NCBI GenBank assembly: GCA_018240505.1
Contig: JAFEFQ010000236.1
Span: forward strand, 1 to 64,000
Direction of reading: 5' to 3'
Length of the DNA: 64,000 nt
Origin: Pseudomonadota bacterium
GTDB lineage: Bacteria; Pseudomonadota; Gammaproteobacteria; Xanthomonadales; Rhodanobacteraceae
A program made the position numbers and the translations under genes. Shown one piece after another: positions 1-11,045 of the stretch; positions within the stretch are counted from its first letter, which is position 1, and every line of letters starts with the position of its first letter. The notes below the pieces were generated by a model. The model had not been told where the DNA came from and made no database searches. It was given only the letters and a program-made list of their open reading frames with translations.

Positions 1-604
1 CGAAGTTGTCGAAGTAGATGAAATTGCCGCTGCGCACGTTGACCGCGCCGACCGAAAAACGCACCTCGCCCGCGTTGATGCGGTCGAAGTCGACGAACTC
101 CTCGAGCGTGGATTTCAGCGGCGCAGTGTCGTAGAAGCTCGTCGCCGATTCGACGTGGCCGACGCCGACGTACGGCGGCGGAAAGCGCGGCACGAAGAAG
201 CCGGCCTGGCCGAACAGCAGCGCGGCGAACGCGCCCTGCGCGTTGGCGAGCGCGAGCGTGGACTTTTCCAGTGGCAGTTGTTTCCGCAGGTCCTCCTGCC
301 ACTGGAACCACTGCTGGCCGAACGGGACTGCCGGGATCGAAATGCGCTCCCAGAACGCATGCAGGCGATCGAGCCTCTGCGCGGGCGCGTTGCCGGCGAG
401 CAGCGCCGCGTTGATCGCGCCGATCGAGATGCCGGCGAACCAGTTCGGCAGGATGCCGGCCTGGTGCAGCCCCTCGTAGACGCCGCACTGATACGAGCCG
501 AGCGCGCCGCCGCCCTGCAGCATCAGCGCGATCGTCGCGTAGCTGCGCGCCGACTCGAGCGGCGGCACACCCTCTCGCATCGCCTTCTTCTTCGCGGCTG
601 TCAT
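1..604 (-). CDS. Patatin-like phospholipase family protein, C-terminus cut by window edge
   Basis: Only the N-terminal 201 codons are in the window; the reading frame stays open to base 1. The start is the ATG at 604-602. The predicted protein carries the patatin oxyanion-hole motif GGGALG (about residues 30-35) and the nucleophile elbow GISIG shortly after, so it should be a serine acyl hydrolase with a Ser-Asp dyad. It lies downstream of the 3-hydroxybutyrate dehydrogenase gene on the same strand. The patatin/3-hydroxybutyrate dehydrogenase pairing recurs in Proteobacteria that turn over poly-3-hydroxybutyrate, where the patatin often has a C-terminal DUF3734 domain; that part would lie outside the window. 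Substrate is not known; phospholipid or storage-polymer hydrolysis is inference. Confidence 0.85.
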   Translation of the reverse strand, partial: MTAAKKKAMREGVPPLESARSYATIALMLQGGGALGSYQCGVYEGLHQAGILPNWFAGISIGAINAALLAGNAPAQRLDRLHAFWERISIPAVPFGQQWFQWQEDLRKQLPLEKSTLALANAQGAFAALLFGQAGFFVPRFPPPYVGVGHVESATSFYDTAPLKSTLEEFVDFDRINAGEVRFSVGAVNVRSGNFIYFDNF

Positions 605-641
605 TGGAATTTCGCAAAAACGAAAGGAGAAAAACAAGATT

Positions 642-719
642 CACCACGAAGACACGGAGAACGCGGAGAAAGAAATTTCCTGGTTGCTCTTCTCCGTGCT
701 CTCCGTGTCTCCGTGGTGG
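642..719. repeat. Imperfect inverted repeat between bdhA and the patatin gene
   Basis: Left arm 642-672 and right arm 690-719 are imperfect reverse complements (about 27 of 31 positions), built on repeats of the word ACGGAGA. The transcript of the bdhA-patatin unit would fold into a long hairpin here. Words like ACACGGAGA recur as intergenic repeats in many bacterial genomes. Whether this copy terminates or stabilises mRNA is unknown; no T-run follows it. Confidence 0.7.
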
Positions 720-740
720 AGCTTTGCTTCGGCTTTGTGC

Positions 741-1520
741 CTACTGCATGAACCAGCCGTGCGAAACGACGAGCGACTGGCCGGTCAGCGCGTTCGTCTC
801 GAAGCCACCGAGGAACAGCGCAACGTTGGCAACGTCGTCGACCGTGGTGAATTCGCCGTCGACCGTGTCCTTGAGCATGACCTTCTTGATCACGTCGTCC
901 TCGGAGATGCCCAGTTCCTTGGCCTGCTCGGGAATCTGCTTCTCGACCAGCGGCGTGCGCACGAAGCCGGGACAGATGACATTGGCGCGCACGTTGTGCG
1001 CCGCGCCTTCCTTGGCCACGACCTTGGCCAGACCCATCAGGCCGTGCTTGGCGGTGACGTAGGGCGCCTTGAGCTTGGACGCTTCCTTGGAATGCACCGA
1101 GCCCATGTAGATGATCGCGCCGCCCTTGCCGGCGTACATGTGCCGGACTGCCGCGCGCGTGGTCAGGAACGCGCCGTCGACATGGATCGCCATGAGCTTC
1201 TTCCAGTCGGCGTAGGAAAAGTTCTCGATCGGATTGACGATCTGGATGCCGGCGTTGGAGACGAGGATGTCGATGCTGCCGAGATCCTTGACGCACTTGT
1301 CGACGCCGGCGTCGACCGCGGCCTCGTCGGTCACGTCCATGATCACCGTCGTCGCGTTGACGCCGCGCGCGCGGATTTCCGCTGCTGCCGCATCGGCCGC
1401 AGCCTGGTTGATGTCGGCGACCGCGATGTGGCAGCCGTTGTCCGCATACACCTCGGCGATGCGCTTGCCGATGCCGCTCGCTGCGCCCGTGATCAGGGCG
1501 ACTTTGCCTTTTACGCTCAT
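741..1520 (-). CDS. bdhA: 3-hydroxybutyrate dehydrogenase
   Basis: A 259-residue classical short-chain dehydrogenase. The N-terminal Rossmann motif TGAASGIG binds NAD(H), NAG lies mid-protein, and the catalytic set is Ser (GSVHS) with Tyr-x-x-x-Lys (YVTAK). The segment [18 protein letters not shown] and the C-terminal LVVSHGW are typical of D-3-hydroxybutyrate dehydrogenases, which interconvert 3-hydroxybutyrate and acetoacetate in the cytoplasm. The ATG at 1520 is preceded on the coding strand by an AAGGAG-like ribosome binding site. The downstream patatin gene may supply hydroxybutyrate from storage polymer. Acetoacetyl-CoA synthetase at 57.6 kb would activate the product, so the window encodes a plausible 3-hydroxybutyrate to acetoacetyl-CoA route. 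Confidence 0.92.
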   Translation of the reverse strand: MSVKGKVALITGAASGIGKRIAEVYADNGCHIAVADINQAAADAAAAEIRARGVNATTVIMDVTDEAAVDAGVDKCVKDLGSIDILVSNAGIQIVNPIENFSYADWKKLMAIHVDGAFLTTRAAVRHMYAGKGGAIIYMGSVHSKEASKLKAPYVTAKHGLMGLAKVVAKEGAAHNVRANVICPGFVRTPLVEKQIPEQAKELGISEDDVIKKVMLKDTVDGEFTTVDDVANVALFLGGFETNALTGQSLVVSHGWFMQ

Positions 1521-1612
1521 GACTGCTCCTTGGGTGAGGGGAGGATTTCTCGACGCGATCGACGCGCACGGCTCAGGAAGTAAGGTAACCCGGACAAGAT
1601 TGCAATTGTCTT

Positions 1613-1757
1613 AAGGACCCCTTGAAAAACCTGTTGCGCTCGATGTTGCACGCCGGCTGTGCTCGAAATCCTCGTGTACATCTACGTACACTCCGGTTTC
1701 TGCGCGCAGGCGACCCGCAAATTCTCTTCGCTCGCTACGGTTTTTCAAGGTGTCCTT
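1613..1757. repeat. Dispersed repeat, copy A (145 bp, terminal inverted repeats)
   Basis: Ends 1613-1631 and 1739-1757 are inverted repeats matching at 18 of 19 positions, with sequence AAGGACCCCTTGAAAAACC. The core, read on the minus strand, contains GTAGCGAGCGAAGAGAATTT, then a TGTACGTAGATGTACA palindrome and CCGGCG. Closely related cores occur at 28476-28622 and 40854-40996, and a short derivative at 45029-45086. There is no transposase ORF inside. It lies between the promoter end of bdhA and the 3' end of the AAA+ regulator gene. Confidence 0.85.
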
Positions 1758-1791
1758 GAAGCACAGGCGTCGCAGCGGCGCCGTGCGCAAA

Positions 1792-3183
<1,392 letters not shown>

Positions 3184-3452
3184 GCTAGGACCTGCGAACA
3201 CTATCGGGACAGGTCACGTTGTCGTGTCCGGCTGTCAGGTGGTTGTGCGCGGCGCAGCGACAGGCTGGCCGCCTGTTCCAACCGCGCGCGGCCGCATGGC
3301 GGCCGGACACGGCAACCCGGAGGGCCGCGCTTGAGCGTGCGCGCTGCGGCGTCATCACTCGGTCATTTATCGACATAAATTCCCTCGTTCTTCCTTGCCC
3401 CGCGCACGCTCAAGCGCGGCGTGGCCTATCTCGATAGTGTTAACAGGCCCTA
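3184..3452. repeat. Nested inverted-repeat element filling the whole intergenic region
   Basis: The outer arms (about 3184-3218 and 3419-3453) match at 28 of 35 positions. Inside them are a perfect 20-bp inverted repeat (3324-3343 with 3401-3420) and a smaller pair (3218-3232 with 3302-3316, 14 of 15). The element runs from the stop codon of the upstream gene to the start codon of the response regulator, so it would form the regulator's 5' leader. No ORF of note lies inside. It could be a non-autonomous mobile element or a structured leader RNA. Confidence 0.7.
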
Positions 3453-4145
3453 TCATTTCCCCTGCTGCCGCGTTTCGACCGCGGTCTCGCGATTAGGTTC
3501 CGCCGCCGCGGCGTGCGGCGGTTGCGTCAGCTCTTCGATGAACGGGCGATTGAACAGGATCCACAGCACGGCCGGCACCAGCGGCGGCAGGATCAGGTAG
3601 CCGAACTGGTAGCACAGCGCGATCGCTTCCAGCGAATAGCCCAACTCGTGCATCTTCGCCGTGCCCTCGGGCAATTGCAAACCGAGCACCTTGAACGCCT
3701 CCGCGACGACGCCGAAGGCCTGCACCAGCCAGAGCACGGCCAGGCCAGCGCCGATCTGCGCCAGACGCCGCCACTTTTCCAGTGGCGTCGCCATGACCAG
3801 GCCGGCGAACAACGGCACGCTGTAGCCGTAGATCATCGGATTGACGACGAAGTCGAAGAACGCGTACCTCGGCGCGCCATCCCTGACCGCGTTGTAGAGG
3901 ACGTTGCTGTTGACCTGCATCCAGTCGGCATGATGCGCGATGAGTTGGCCGCTCGCCTGGTTGATTTCGTCGGCGCCGACGAGCACGTCGAGATAGAGCC
4001 CGGGCCACAGGTGCAGCAGCACGGCCTTTACGACCTGCACGACCGGCCAGGCGAACTGCGCGCGGAACGCGAACCAGAGGAAGAACGCGAACGGCAGCCA
4101 GAGCGCGGCCGCGAGCATGAAGCGACGGAGCGGAGAAATCGTCAT
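3453..4145 (-). CDS. Multi-pass membrane protein, possibly exosortase-H-associated type
   Basis: A 230-residue hydrophobic protein with about four to five predicted membrane segments (roughly residues 9-28, 95-118, 128-150 and 175-198) and a polar C-terminal tail. The opening pattern (SPLRRFMLAAALWLPFAFFL) and the mid-protein motif VNPMIYGYSVPLFAGLVMATP recall the small membrane protein encoded beside exosortase H in some Gammaproteobacteria. I cannot confirm this, and no exosortase or sorting substrate is adjacent. It follows purL on the same strand with a 37-bp gap, so it may be cotranscribed with it. If the family assignment is wrong it remains an unknown inner-membrane protein. Confidence 0.6.
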   Translation of the reverse strand: MTISPLRRFMLAAALWLPFAFFLWFAFRAQFAWPVVQVVKAVLLHLWPGLYLDVLVGADEINQASGQLIAHHADWMQVNSNVLYNAVRDGAPRYAFFDFVVNPMIYGYSVPLFAGLVMATPLEKWRRLAQIGAGLAVLWLVQAFGVVAEAFKVLGLQLPEGTAKMHELGYSLEAIALCYQFGYLILPPLVPAVLWILFNRPFIEELTQPPHAAAAEPNRETAVETRQQGK

Positions 4146-4182
4146 CGGCGGATCCTGGACGACACGTTCGCAGCCGGCGCGC

Positions 4183-7100
4183 TCAGCACACCCACACGCG
4201 TGCGTTGCGGAACATGCGCATCCACGGCGAATCCTCGCCCCACTCGCGCGGCGCCCACGACATCTGCACGCTGCGGAACACGCGCTCCGGATGCGGCATC
4301 AGCGCGGTGACGCGGCCGTCCGCCGCGGTGATGCCGGCGAGGCCGCCCGGCGAGCCGTTCGGGTTGAGCGGGTAGGCTTCGGTCGCGCGGCCGTAGTGGT
4401 CGGCGTAGCGCAGGCACACGGCGGTGCGCCGCAGGTCGCCGCCGCCGGCGAACTCGGCGCGACCCTCGCCGTGCGCAACCGCGACCGGAATGCGCGAGCC
4501 GGCCATGCCCTTGAACAACAGCGAAGCCGATTCGACGACTTCGAGCGTGACCAGGCGCGCCTCGTACTGCTCGGACGCGTTGCGCTCGAAGCTCGGCCAG
4601 CCCTCGGCGCCGGGAATGATCTCTTTCAACGCGGCAAGCATCTGGCAGCCGTTGCACACGCCGAGCGCGAACTTGGTCGGGTCGGCGAAGAACGCGGCGA
4701 ACTGGTCGCGCAATTGCGAATTGAACAGGACCGAGGTCGCCCAGCCGCGGCCCGCGCCGAGCACGTCGCCGTAGGAAAAACCGCCGCACGCGGCGAAGCC
4801 GCGGAAATCGGCCAGCTTGTGGCGACCGCTCTGCAGGTCGCTCATGTGCACGTCGTAGGCGTCGAAGCCGGCGCGCGTGAACGCGGCCGCCATCTCGACC
4901 TGGCCGTTGACGCCCTGCTCGCGCAGGATCGCGATCTTCGGCCTTGCATCGGTGTGGACCCAGGGCGCGGCGACGTCGTCGGCCGGATTGAATGTCAGCT
5001 TCGGCGCGATACCGGGATCGGAATCGTCGCTGCGCAGGCCATCCTCGTCGCGCGCGCATTGCGGATTGTCGCGACGCGCGGCCATCTGGTAGCTCGTCTC
5101 CGACCAGGCGCTCATCAGGTCTTCCCACGGCCAGCGCGCGAGGCGCTCGCCGCCGAGCCAGAGCTTGACGCGCATGCGCTTGTGCGGGTTGCCGCAGAAG
5201 TTCGCGAGCTTTTCCAGGCCATGCGCGGCGAGCAGTTCGAGGAACGCGGCGCGATCGCTCGCGCGGATCTGCACGACCGCACCGAGCTCCTCGGAGAACA
5301 GCGAGGACAGGATGGCCTCGCCCCAGCCGTTCATCTCGACATCGAGACCGCAATGCCCGGCCAGCGCCATTTCGATCAGGGTGACGAGCACGCCGCCGTC
5401 GGCACGGTCGTGGTAGGCGAGCAGCAGTCCCTTCGCGTTCGCGGCCTGGATCGCGGCGAAGAAATTCTTCAGCCGCTGCGCATCGTCGACGTCGGCCGGC
5501 AGGCCGCCGCCGCGATTGTAGACCTGCGCCAGTATCGAGCCTCCGAGGCGGTTCTTGCGCGCGCCGAGATCGATCAGCCACAGCTCGGTCTCGCCCGCGT
5601 CCATGCGCAGCTGCGGGGTCAGCGCCTGGCGCACGTCGGTCGCGCGCGCGAATGCGGTGACGTTGAGCGACACCGGCGAAACGGTTTTCTGCTTGCGCCC
5701 GTCGAGCTGCCACACCGTCGCCATCGACAGCGAATCCTTGCCGACCGGGATCGAAATGCCGAGCGCCGGGCACAGCTCCATGCCGACCGCCTGCACCGCG
5801 TCGAACAGCGCCGCGTCTTCGCCGGGCACGCTGGCCGCGGCCATCCAGTTCGCCGACAGGCGGATCTCGCCGATGTCGGCGATGGGCGCCGCGGCGAGAT
5901 TGGTGATCGCCTCGCCGACCGCGAGCCGCGCCGAGGCCGGCGCCGACAGCATCGCGACCGGTACGCGCTCGCCCATCGCCATCGCCTCGCCCGAGTAGCC
6001 GTCGAAATCGGCCAGCGTCACCGCGCAGTCGGCTACCGGTACCTGCCAGGGGCCGACCATCTGGTCGCGCGCGCACAGCCCCCCGACCGTGCGATCGCCG
6101 ATCGTGACGAGGAACGACTTCGAGCCGACCGCCGGCGCGCGCAGCACGCGCTGCAGCGCATCCTCGAGCGCGATGCCGTCGAGGTCGGGGACGATGTCCA
6201 GGCGCGCGGCCTTGCGCTTGGCGTCGCGCTGCATCTTCGGCGCCTTGCCGAACAGCACGTCCATCGGCAGGTCGATCGGCTGCGCCTGCGGGTTCGCCGC
6301 GTCGGTAAGAAGCAGGCGGCGTTCGGCGGTCACTTCGCCGACGACGGCGAACGGACAGCGCTCGCGCTCGCACAGCGCGGCGAAGCGCCCGACGTCGGCC
6401 GCGCGCAGGCCGAGCACGTAGCGCTCCTGCGATTCGTTGCACCAGATCTGCATCGGCGACAGCGCCGGATCGGCCGACGGCACCTTGCGCAGTTCGATGC
6501 GTCCGCCGACATGCGAGTCGTTGAGGATCTCCGGAATCGCGTTCGACAGGCCGCCCGCGCCGACGTCGTGCACGCTGACCATCGGGTTGGCCGCGCCGAG
6601 CGCCCAGCAGCGGTCGATCACCTCCTGGCAGCGCCGCTCCATCTCGGCGTTGTCGCGCTGCACCGAGGCGAAGTCGAGCGCCTCGGAGGAGTCGCCGCCG
6701 GCGAGCGAAGAGGCCGCACCGCCGCCGAGGCCGATCAGCATGGCCGGGCCGCCGAGCACGACGATCGCGTCACCGGGCTGCAAAGCGCCCTTTTCCACAT
6801 GCGGCAGGCGCATGTTGGCGAGACCGCCCGTGATCATGATCGGCTTGTCGTAGCCGCGCCGGTAGCTCGGGTCGGCGGTTTCCTGCTCGAACGTGCGGAA
6901 ATAGCCGCCGAGGCAGGGCCGGCCGAATTCGTTGTTGAACGCGGCGGCGCCGATCGGCGCGTCGCGCATGATCTCGAACGCCGTCGCCATGCGCGGCGGC
7001 AGCGGCCGCTCCTTCTCCCACGGCCGCGGCCATTCGGGAATGCGCAGGTACGAGGTCGTGTAGCCGACGAGGCCGGCCTTCGGCTTGGCCCCGCGTCCGG

Positions 7101-8052
7101 TCGCGCCTTCGTCGCGGATCTCGCCGCCGGCGCCGGTCGCGGCGCCCGGATACGGCGCGATCGCGGTCGGGTGGTTGTGCGTCTCGACCTTGATCGCGTA
7201 GGGCACCGCTTCGACGGTCTTGACGAAACGGCCGTCCTCGCGCGGGAAGAAGCGTGCCGCGGTGCTGCCCTCGATCACGGCCGCATTGTCCTTGTATGCG
7301 GACAAGGTGTGCGCGGGCGAGACCTGGTGCGTGTTGCGGATCATCGCGAACAGCGATTTGTCCCTGGCCACGCCGTCGATCGTCCAACTCGCGTTGAACA
7401 CCTTGTGCCGGCAGTGCTCGGAATTCGCCTGCGCGAACATCATCAGTTCGACGTCGGTGGGATCGCGACCGAGTTCGGCGTAGCGCGCGATCAGGTACTC
7501 GATCTCGTCGGGCGCGAGAGCGAGACCGAGGCGTGCATTTGCCTCGTTCAGCGCCGACGCCGGATCACCGTCGAGGACGATGCGCCCCAGCGGCGCCGGC
7601 GCGCCGGCGCGAAACAGCGCCTGCGCATCGTCGAGCGTGGCCAGCACCGACTGCGTCATCGGATCATGCAACGCCTTTGCGAGCTTCTGCCACTGCACCG
7701 ACCCAGGCATCGGCGGCTTGACGATCGTGAACGCTACGCCGCGCTCGACGCGACGCACGGCCATGCCGCAACCGCGCAGGATCTCGGTCGCCTTGGTCGA
7801 CCATGGCGACAGCGTGCCCAGCCTCGGCACCGCCCATAGCGTCGCCGGCCTGGCCTCGGCATTCATCGCGCGCAGCACGCGGCAAAGCGCGTCGCGATCG
7901 ACCGCAACGTCCGCATCGTGGTCGACGAAATAGACATAACGCGCTGCGCCGACCCGGAAGTCGGGTAGCGTACGGCTCAGTTCGCGGTTGAGACGCTCGA
8001 GGCGGAACGCCGAGAGGGCCGGCTGTCCATCGAAAACCAACATGGCACGCAT
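4183..8052 (-). CDS. purL: Phosphoribosylformylglycinamidine synthase
   Basis: A 1289-residue single-chain enzyme of the large proteobacterial type. It catalyses the fourth step of de novo purine synthesis: FGAR, ATP and glutamine give FGAM. Visible landmarks are the N-terminal PurS-like region; the first synthetase half with ETHNHPTAI and [17 protein letters not shown]; the second half with [14 protein letters not shown]; and a C-terminal class I glutaminase with nucleophile Cys in GVCNGCQML and the His/Glu pair in [10 protein letters not shown]. Length matches the family (E. coli 1295). The first ATG (8052) is used; a second Met lies three codons in. It is third in the xerD-dsbC-purL order on the minus strand, 138 bp after dsbC. 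Confidence 0.97.
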   Translation of the reverse strand: MRAMLVFDGQPALSAFRLERLNRELSRTLPDFRVGAARYVYFVDHDADVAVDRDALCRVLRAMNAEARPATLWAVPRLGTLSPWSTKATEILRGCGMAVRRVERGVAFTIVKPPMPGSVQWQKLAKALHDPMTQSVLATLDDAQALFRAGAPAPLGRIVLDGDPASALNEANARLGLALAPDEIEYLIARYAELGRDPTDVELMMFAQANSEHCRHKVFNASWTIDGVARDKSLFAMIRNTHQVSPAHTLSAYKDNAAVIEGSTAARFFPREDGRFVKTVEAVPYAIKVETHNHPTAIAPYPGAATGAGGEIRDEGATGRGAKPKAGLVGYTTSYLRIPEWPRPWEKERPLPPRMATAFEIMRDAPIGAAAFNNEFGRPCLGGYFRTFEQETADPSYRRGYDKPIMITGGLANMRLPHVEKGALQPGDAIVVLGGPAMLIGLGGGAASSLAGGDSSEALDFASVQRDNAEMERRCQEVIDRCWALGAANPMVSVHDVGAGGLSNAIPEILNDSHVGGRIELRKVPSADPALSPMQIWCNESQERYVLGLRAADVGRFAALCERERCPFAVVGEVTAERRLLLTDAANPQAQPIDLPMDVLFGKAPKMQRDAKRKAARLDIVPDLDGIALEDALQRVLRAPAVGSKSFLVTIGDRTVGGLCARDQMVGPWQVPVADCAVTLADFDGYSGEAMAMGERVPVAMLSAPASARLAVGEAITNLAAAPIADIGEIRLSANWMAAASVPGEDAALFDAVQAVGMELCPALGISIPVGKDSLSMATVWQLDGRKQKTVSPVSLNVTAFARATDVRQALTPQLRMDAGETELWLIDLGARKNRLGGSILAQVYNRGGGLPADVDDAQRLKNFFAAIQAANAKGLLLAYHDRADGGVLVTLIEMALAGHCGLDVEMNGWGEAILSSLFSEELGAVVQIRASDRAAFLELLAAHGLEKLANFCGNPHKRMRVKLWLGGERLARWPWEDLMSAWSETSYQMAARRDNPQCARDEDGLRSDDSDPGIAPKLTFNPADDVAAPWVHTDARPKIAILREQGVNGQVEMAAAFTRAGFDAYDVHMSDLQSGRHKLADFRGFAACGGFSYGDVLGAGRGWATSVLFNSQLRDQFAAFFADPTKFALGVCNGCQMLAALKEIIPGAEGWPSFERNASEQYEARLVTLEVVESASLLFKGMAGSRIPVAVAHGEGRAEFAGGGDLRRTAVCLRYADHYGRATEAYPLNPNGSPGGLAGITAADGRVTALMPHPERVFRSVQMSWAPREWGEDSPWMRMFRNARVWVC

Positions 8053-8190
8053 CGGCTGCTTGCGGAAGGGGCGCGCATTTTAGCCGACCCGCAGGATACC
8101 TGTCGCCCCGGCGAACGCATCACGCCCGGCAGAGGTGGGACCGGATCAGCTGGCGACTACACTATTTTCCGCAACGACTTCGACCCGAAG

Positions 8191-8997
8191 TCAATTCGCC
8201 GCGACCGGCCCCTTGCCCGTCTGCGCCGCGAGGCGGTCGAGTTCGGCGAGAAATTTTGCCGGATCCTGCGCGGCGCCACCGTTCACCTGCACGCCATTCT
8301 CGTTGAGGATCGTCGGCGTGCCGCCGATACCGATCTTCATCGCCAGCGCGGTCGTTTCGGCGATCGGGTTCGCGCACGTTTTCTTGCCCGGGTCCTGCCC
8401 GTTCATCGCCGCGGTATAGGCCGAGTTCCGATCCTGCGCGCACCACACCGCCTCCGCCTTCTTGTCGGCGCCGGGATGAATCGACAGCGGGAACAGCACG
8501 TATTCGACCGCGATGCCGACCTGGTTGTAGGCCGCGATCTGCTTGTGGAACTGGCGGCAGTACGGACAATCCACGTCGGTGAATACGGTCACGGTGTGCT
8601 TCGGATTCGCCGGGGCGAACACGAGACGCTTGCTCTGCGGCAAGGTCTTCAGTGCAGCCAGACGGATGGTCGCCTGCGCACGGCCGGTGAGGCTCGCCTT
8701 CTGCGCGACATCATAGACCTCGCCCTGAACCAGATACTTGCCGTCGCCGGTGACATAGACCACCTGACCGTTGCCGACGACAGCCTCGTAGAAGCCCGGC
8801 AGATCGGACTTCGCCACCGCCTCCACCTTCATGGTCGGCGCGAGTCTGGCGAGCGCATCGCGCACGACTTTCTCCTCGCCCGAAGCCGGCGCCGTCGCGC
8901 CAGCGCTGGCGACATCGCCAAACGAGGCGGTGCCTTGGGCACTGGCGGCCGAGGCGGCGAAAGCGAGAGTGGCGACGGCAAATAGATGTTTGAACAT
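8191..8997 (-). CDS. dsbC: Thiol:disulfide interchange protein DsbC
   Basis: A periplasmic disulfide isomerase of 268 residues. The Sec signal peptide (FKHLFAVATLAFAASAASA) is followed by a DsbC-type dimerisation region with the pattern VVYVTGDGKYLVQGEVYD. Next comes a thioredoxin fold with the active site CPYC in TDVDCPYCRQFH and the cis-Pro loop GGTPTI. A second Cys pair (about 215-240) may form the structural disulfide known from DsbC. I placed the start at the ATG at 8997 because the signal peptide begins there; the open frame extends 18 codons further upstream. Gene order xerD-dsbC is the same as in E. coli, although recJ does not follow. Confidence 0.95.
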   Translation of the reverse strand: MFKHLFAVATLAFAASAASAQGTASFGDVASAGATAPASGEEKVVRDALARLAPTMKVEAVAKSDLPGFYEAVVGNGQVVYVTGDGKYLVQGEVYDVAQKASLTGRAQATIRLAALKTLPQSKRLVFAPANPKHTVTVFTDVDCPYCRQFHKQIAAYNQVGIAVEYVLFPLSIHPGADKKAEAVWCAQDRNSAYTAAMNGQDPGKKTCANPIAETTALAMKIGIGGTPTILNENGVQVNGGAAQDPAKFLAELDRLAAQTGKGPVAAN

Positions 8998-9198
8998 GAT
9001 GATTCCAGAGATGGAGCGTGCGCGACTCGGGAGTTGACCCGCTTTCCGCACTACAGATTACAGAATCCGGCAAGCCGATTACCGCATCGGCCACCGATAT
9101 TGCAATTATCGCATGAGTTGGCGCGCTCGACGCGTTAACTTGCGCCGTCCTTGCGCTCGGCTTCGCCGCGTTTCACCTCGCTACGCTCGGGCCGTTGC

Positions 9199-9512
9199 CA
9201 GGCTCGGCCGTCCCGGCCTCGCCAAGCAACCCGTCCGTTCGCTCCTGCTCACGGCGTTCACGCTCGCGCGCGATGCGGTAACTCGCGCCATCCCGGCGCT
9301 CGCCCTGCGGGCCATCCGCTTCGCGAATGTTCGCGCGCGCTCCCGACGCGCGCAGTCAACGCATCGCGCAAACGCTCGCGCTCGGCTTCGCCTCGCTGGC
9401 TGTTGCTAGGCTCGGCCGTCCCGGCCTCGCAAGCAACCCGTCCGTTCGCTCCTGCTCACGGCGTTCGCGCTCGCGCGCGATGCGCTTCAACGCATCGCGC
9501 AAACGCTCGCGC
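9199..9512. repeat. Duplicated GC-rich intergenic repeats between dsbC and xerD
   Basis: The 515-bp gap between dsbC and xerD holds no supported gene. A roughly 78-bp unit occurs twice (9199-9277 and 9406-9483) at over 90% identity, about 206 bp apart. A second word, CGCATCGCGCAAACGCTCGC, occurs at about 9360-9380 and again at about 9490-9510, ending against the xerD stop codon. The composition is almost purely GC and CGCTCG-rich. Several short open frames exist but have no recognisable content. The rest of the gap (8998-9198) shows only dsbC upstream sequence. Confidence 0.75.
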
Positions 9513-10466
9513 TCACCCCCTCGGGTGATGTTTGGCGTGCAGCCGCTTCAGGCCTTCGCGCGCAACCAGCGTGTAGATCTGCGTGGTCGACAGCGAGCTG
9601 TGGCCGAGCAGCATCTGCAGCGCGCGCAGGTCGGCGCCGTGGTTGAGCAGGTGCGTGGCGAAACAGTGGCGCAGCACATGCGGGGAGATGCGACCGGCAT
9701 CGATGCCGGCGCCGGCCGCGTGCCGTTTCACCATCGTCCAGAACATCTGCCGCGTCATTGCCGCCCTGCGCCGGGTGACGAAGGCGGCATCGACGACCTT
9801 GCCGGCCAAGAGCGCCGGGCGTGCATCGCGGTAGTAGCGCTCGAGCCAGTCCAACGCTTCCTCTCCGATCGGCACGAGGCGGTCCTTGCCGCCCTTGCCG
9901 GTCACGCGCAGCACGCCCTGGCGCAGGTTGATCCGGTCGACGCTCAGGTTGACGAGCTCGGACACGCGCAGGCCGGTCGCGTAGAGCAGTTCGAACATCG
10001 CGCGGTCGCGCAGACCGAGCGGCGTGGCGACGTCGGGCGCACGGATCAAGGCTTCGACCTGCGCTTCGGTCAGCGCCTTCGGCAACGGCTTGGCCAGCTT
10101 GGGCGTGTCGAGCAACAGGGTCGGGTCAGCCTCGATCGCGCCCAGGCGCTGCTGCATGCGGTAGAAATGACGCAGGGTCGAGAGCAGGCGCGCGTTGCTG
10201 CGCGAGGAATAGCCGCCTTCGCCGCGCCCGGCAAGATAGCGATGCAACTGCTCGCGCGAACAGCGCAGCAAACTCGCGCCGTTGCCCGCGCACCAGCGGG
10301 CGAGGCCTTGGAGATCGCGCCGATAACTGGCGAGCGAATTTTCCGCCAGGCCCGACTCGGACCAGGCGCGCTCGAGGAATCCCTCGATCAGCAGGCGCTC
10401 GTCCGGCTGGATCGCATCGCTGACGCGCAATGCAGCAGTCGCGGATTGTCTGGCGGATTTCTTCAT
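9513..10466 (-). CDS. xerD: Site-specific tyrosine recombinase XerD
   Basis: Acts with XerC at the chromosomal dif site to resolve dimers. The protein has the N-terminal SAM-like core-binding domain (from about residue 20, LIEGFLERAW) and a C-terminal catalytic domain. All catalytic residues are visible: Arg in TGLRVSEL, Lys in GKGGKDR, His-x-x-Arg in HVLRHCFATHLL, His in LGHSSLSTTQIYT and the nucleophile Tyr of that motif. The start at 10466 gives 317 residues; in-frame ATGs at 10496 and 10505 are possible and I see no decisive ribosome binding site. The gene is divergent from the RDD membrane-protein gene, so their promoters must overlap. Confidence 0.95.
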   Translation of the reverse strand: MKKSARQSATAALRVSDAIQPDERLLIEGFLERAWSESGLAENSLASYRRDLQGLARWCAGNGASLLRCSREQLHRYLAGRGEGGYSSRSNARLLSTLRHFYRMQQRLGAIEADPTLLLDTPKLAKPLPKALTEAQVEALIRAPDVATPLGLRDRAMFELLYATGLRVSELVNLSVDRINLRQGVLRVTGKGGKDRLVPIGEEALDWLERYYRDARPALLAGKVVDAAFVTRRRAAMTRQMFWTMVKRHAAGAGIDAGRISPHVLRHCFATHLLNHGADLRALQMLLGHSSLSTTQIYTLVAREGLKRLHAKHHPRG

Positions 10467-10516
10467 CGCAACGGATAAACTTGTTTTTGCTGTCATGACG
10501 AGCAAAAGAATATCCG

Positions 10517-10969
10517 ATGAATTCGGCCATCCAACGCAAAACCGCCTCTCCCGCCCACCTCGGCTGGCGCCTGATCGCTGCGGTCTACGATCTGTTCCCT
10601 CTGCTCGCGCTGTGGTTTTTCGCTACCATTGCAGCCATTGCGCTTACCGGCGGCGTCCTCGAAGTGCATCGCCTCGGCCACAAGCTGCTCGTGCAGGCGC
10701 TCCTGCTCGCGGTCAGCGCGGCCTACTTCGTCGTCTCCTGGCTGCGCGGCGGCCAGACTGTCGGCATGAAGCCGTGGCGCCTGCGTGTGGTCGGCGTCGA
10801 TGGCGCCGCGATCGACGTCAAGCGCGCGCTGCTGCGCTTCGCAGTCGCGCTGGTGTCGCTTGGCGCGCTCGGCCTCGGCTTCTTCTGGTGCTTGGTCGAT
10901 CGCGAGCGGCGTGCCTGGCACGACATCGCGGCGGGCACGCTGTTGGTGCGGTTGGAGAAGAATTCGTAG
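10517..10969 (+). CDS. RDD family membrane protein
   Basis: A 150-residue inner-membrane protein with the RDD-type pattern: an N-terminal helix after the LGWRLIAAVYDLFPL motif (Arg and Asp of the family name), a second helix near 55-75, then GQTVGMKPWRLRVV, a third helix (about 105-130), and WHDIAAGTLLV near the end. RDD proteins are poorly characterised; some are linked to ion or small-molecule transport. Divergent from xerD, with about 50 bp between start codons. Its TAG stop (10967-10969) lies inside the GTAG head of a REP palindrome. Confidence 0.88.
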   Translation: MNSAIQRKTASPAHLGWRLIAAVYDLFPLLALWFFATIAAIALTGGVLEVHRLGHKLLVQALLLAVSAAYFVVSWLRGGQTVGMKPWRLRVVGVDGAAIDVKRALLRFAVALVSLGALGLGFFWCLVDRERRAWHDIAAGTLLVRLEKNS

Positions 10970-11037
10970 GGGCTCGATTCATCGAGCCCGCCTAGTCTGC
11001 GCGAACTAAGAACGGGCGCGATAAATCGCGCCCCTAC
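10966..11037. repeat. Pair of GTAG-headed REP palindromes in inverted arrangement
   Basis: Two 24-bp palindromes, 10966-10989 (+) and 11014-11037 (-), each begin with GTAGGGG and have an ATTCATC/ATAAATC-type centre between complementary arms. They are separated by 24 bp and face each other, a BIME-like unit. It sits between the convergent RDD and lptG genes. GTAG-headed REPs are known in Stenotrophomonas and relatives, where a REP-associated tyrosine transposase (RAYT) is thought to mobilise them; no RAYT gene lies in this window. Confidence 0.85.
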
Positions 11038-11045
11038 GCAAGCGG

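Noticed and set aside
4117..7839. A 1240-codon open frame on the plus strand
   Set aside because: It is exactly antisense to purL, whose protein is complete and family-typical. Long antisense frames are expected in DNA of this GC content, and the translation is Arg/Ala/His-rich with no family pattern.
9113..10478. Open frames of 98-383 codons across the dsbC-xerD gap and antisense to xerD
   Set aside because: The compositions are Arg/Ser/Ala-rich reflections of repeats or of xerD antisense sequence, with no ribosome binding sites.
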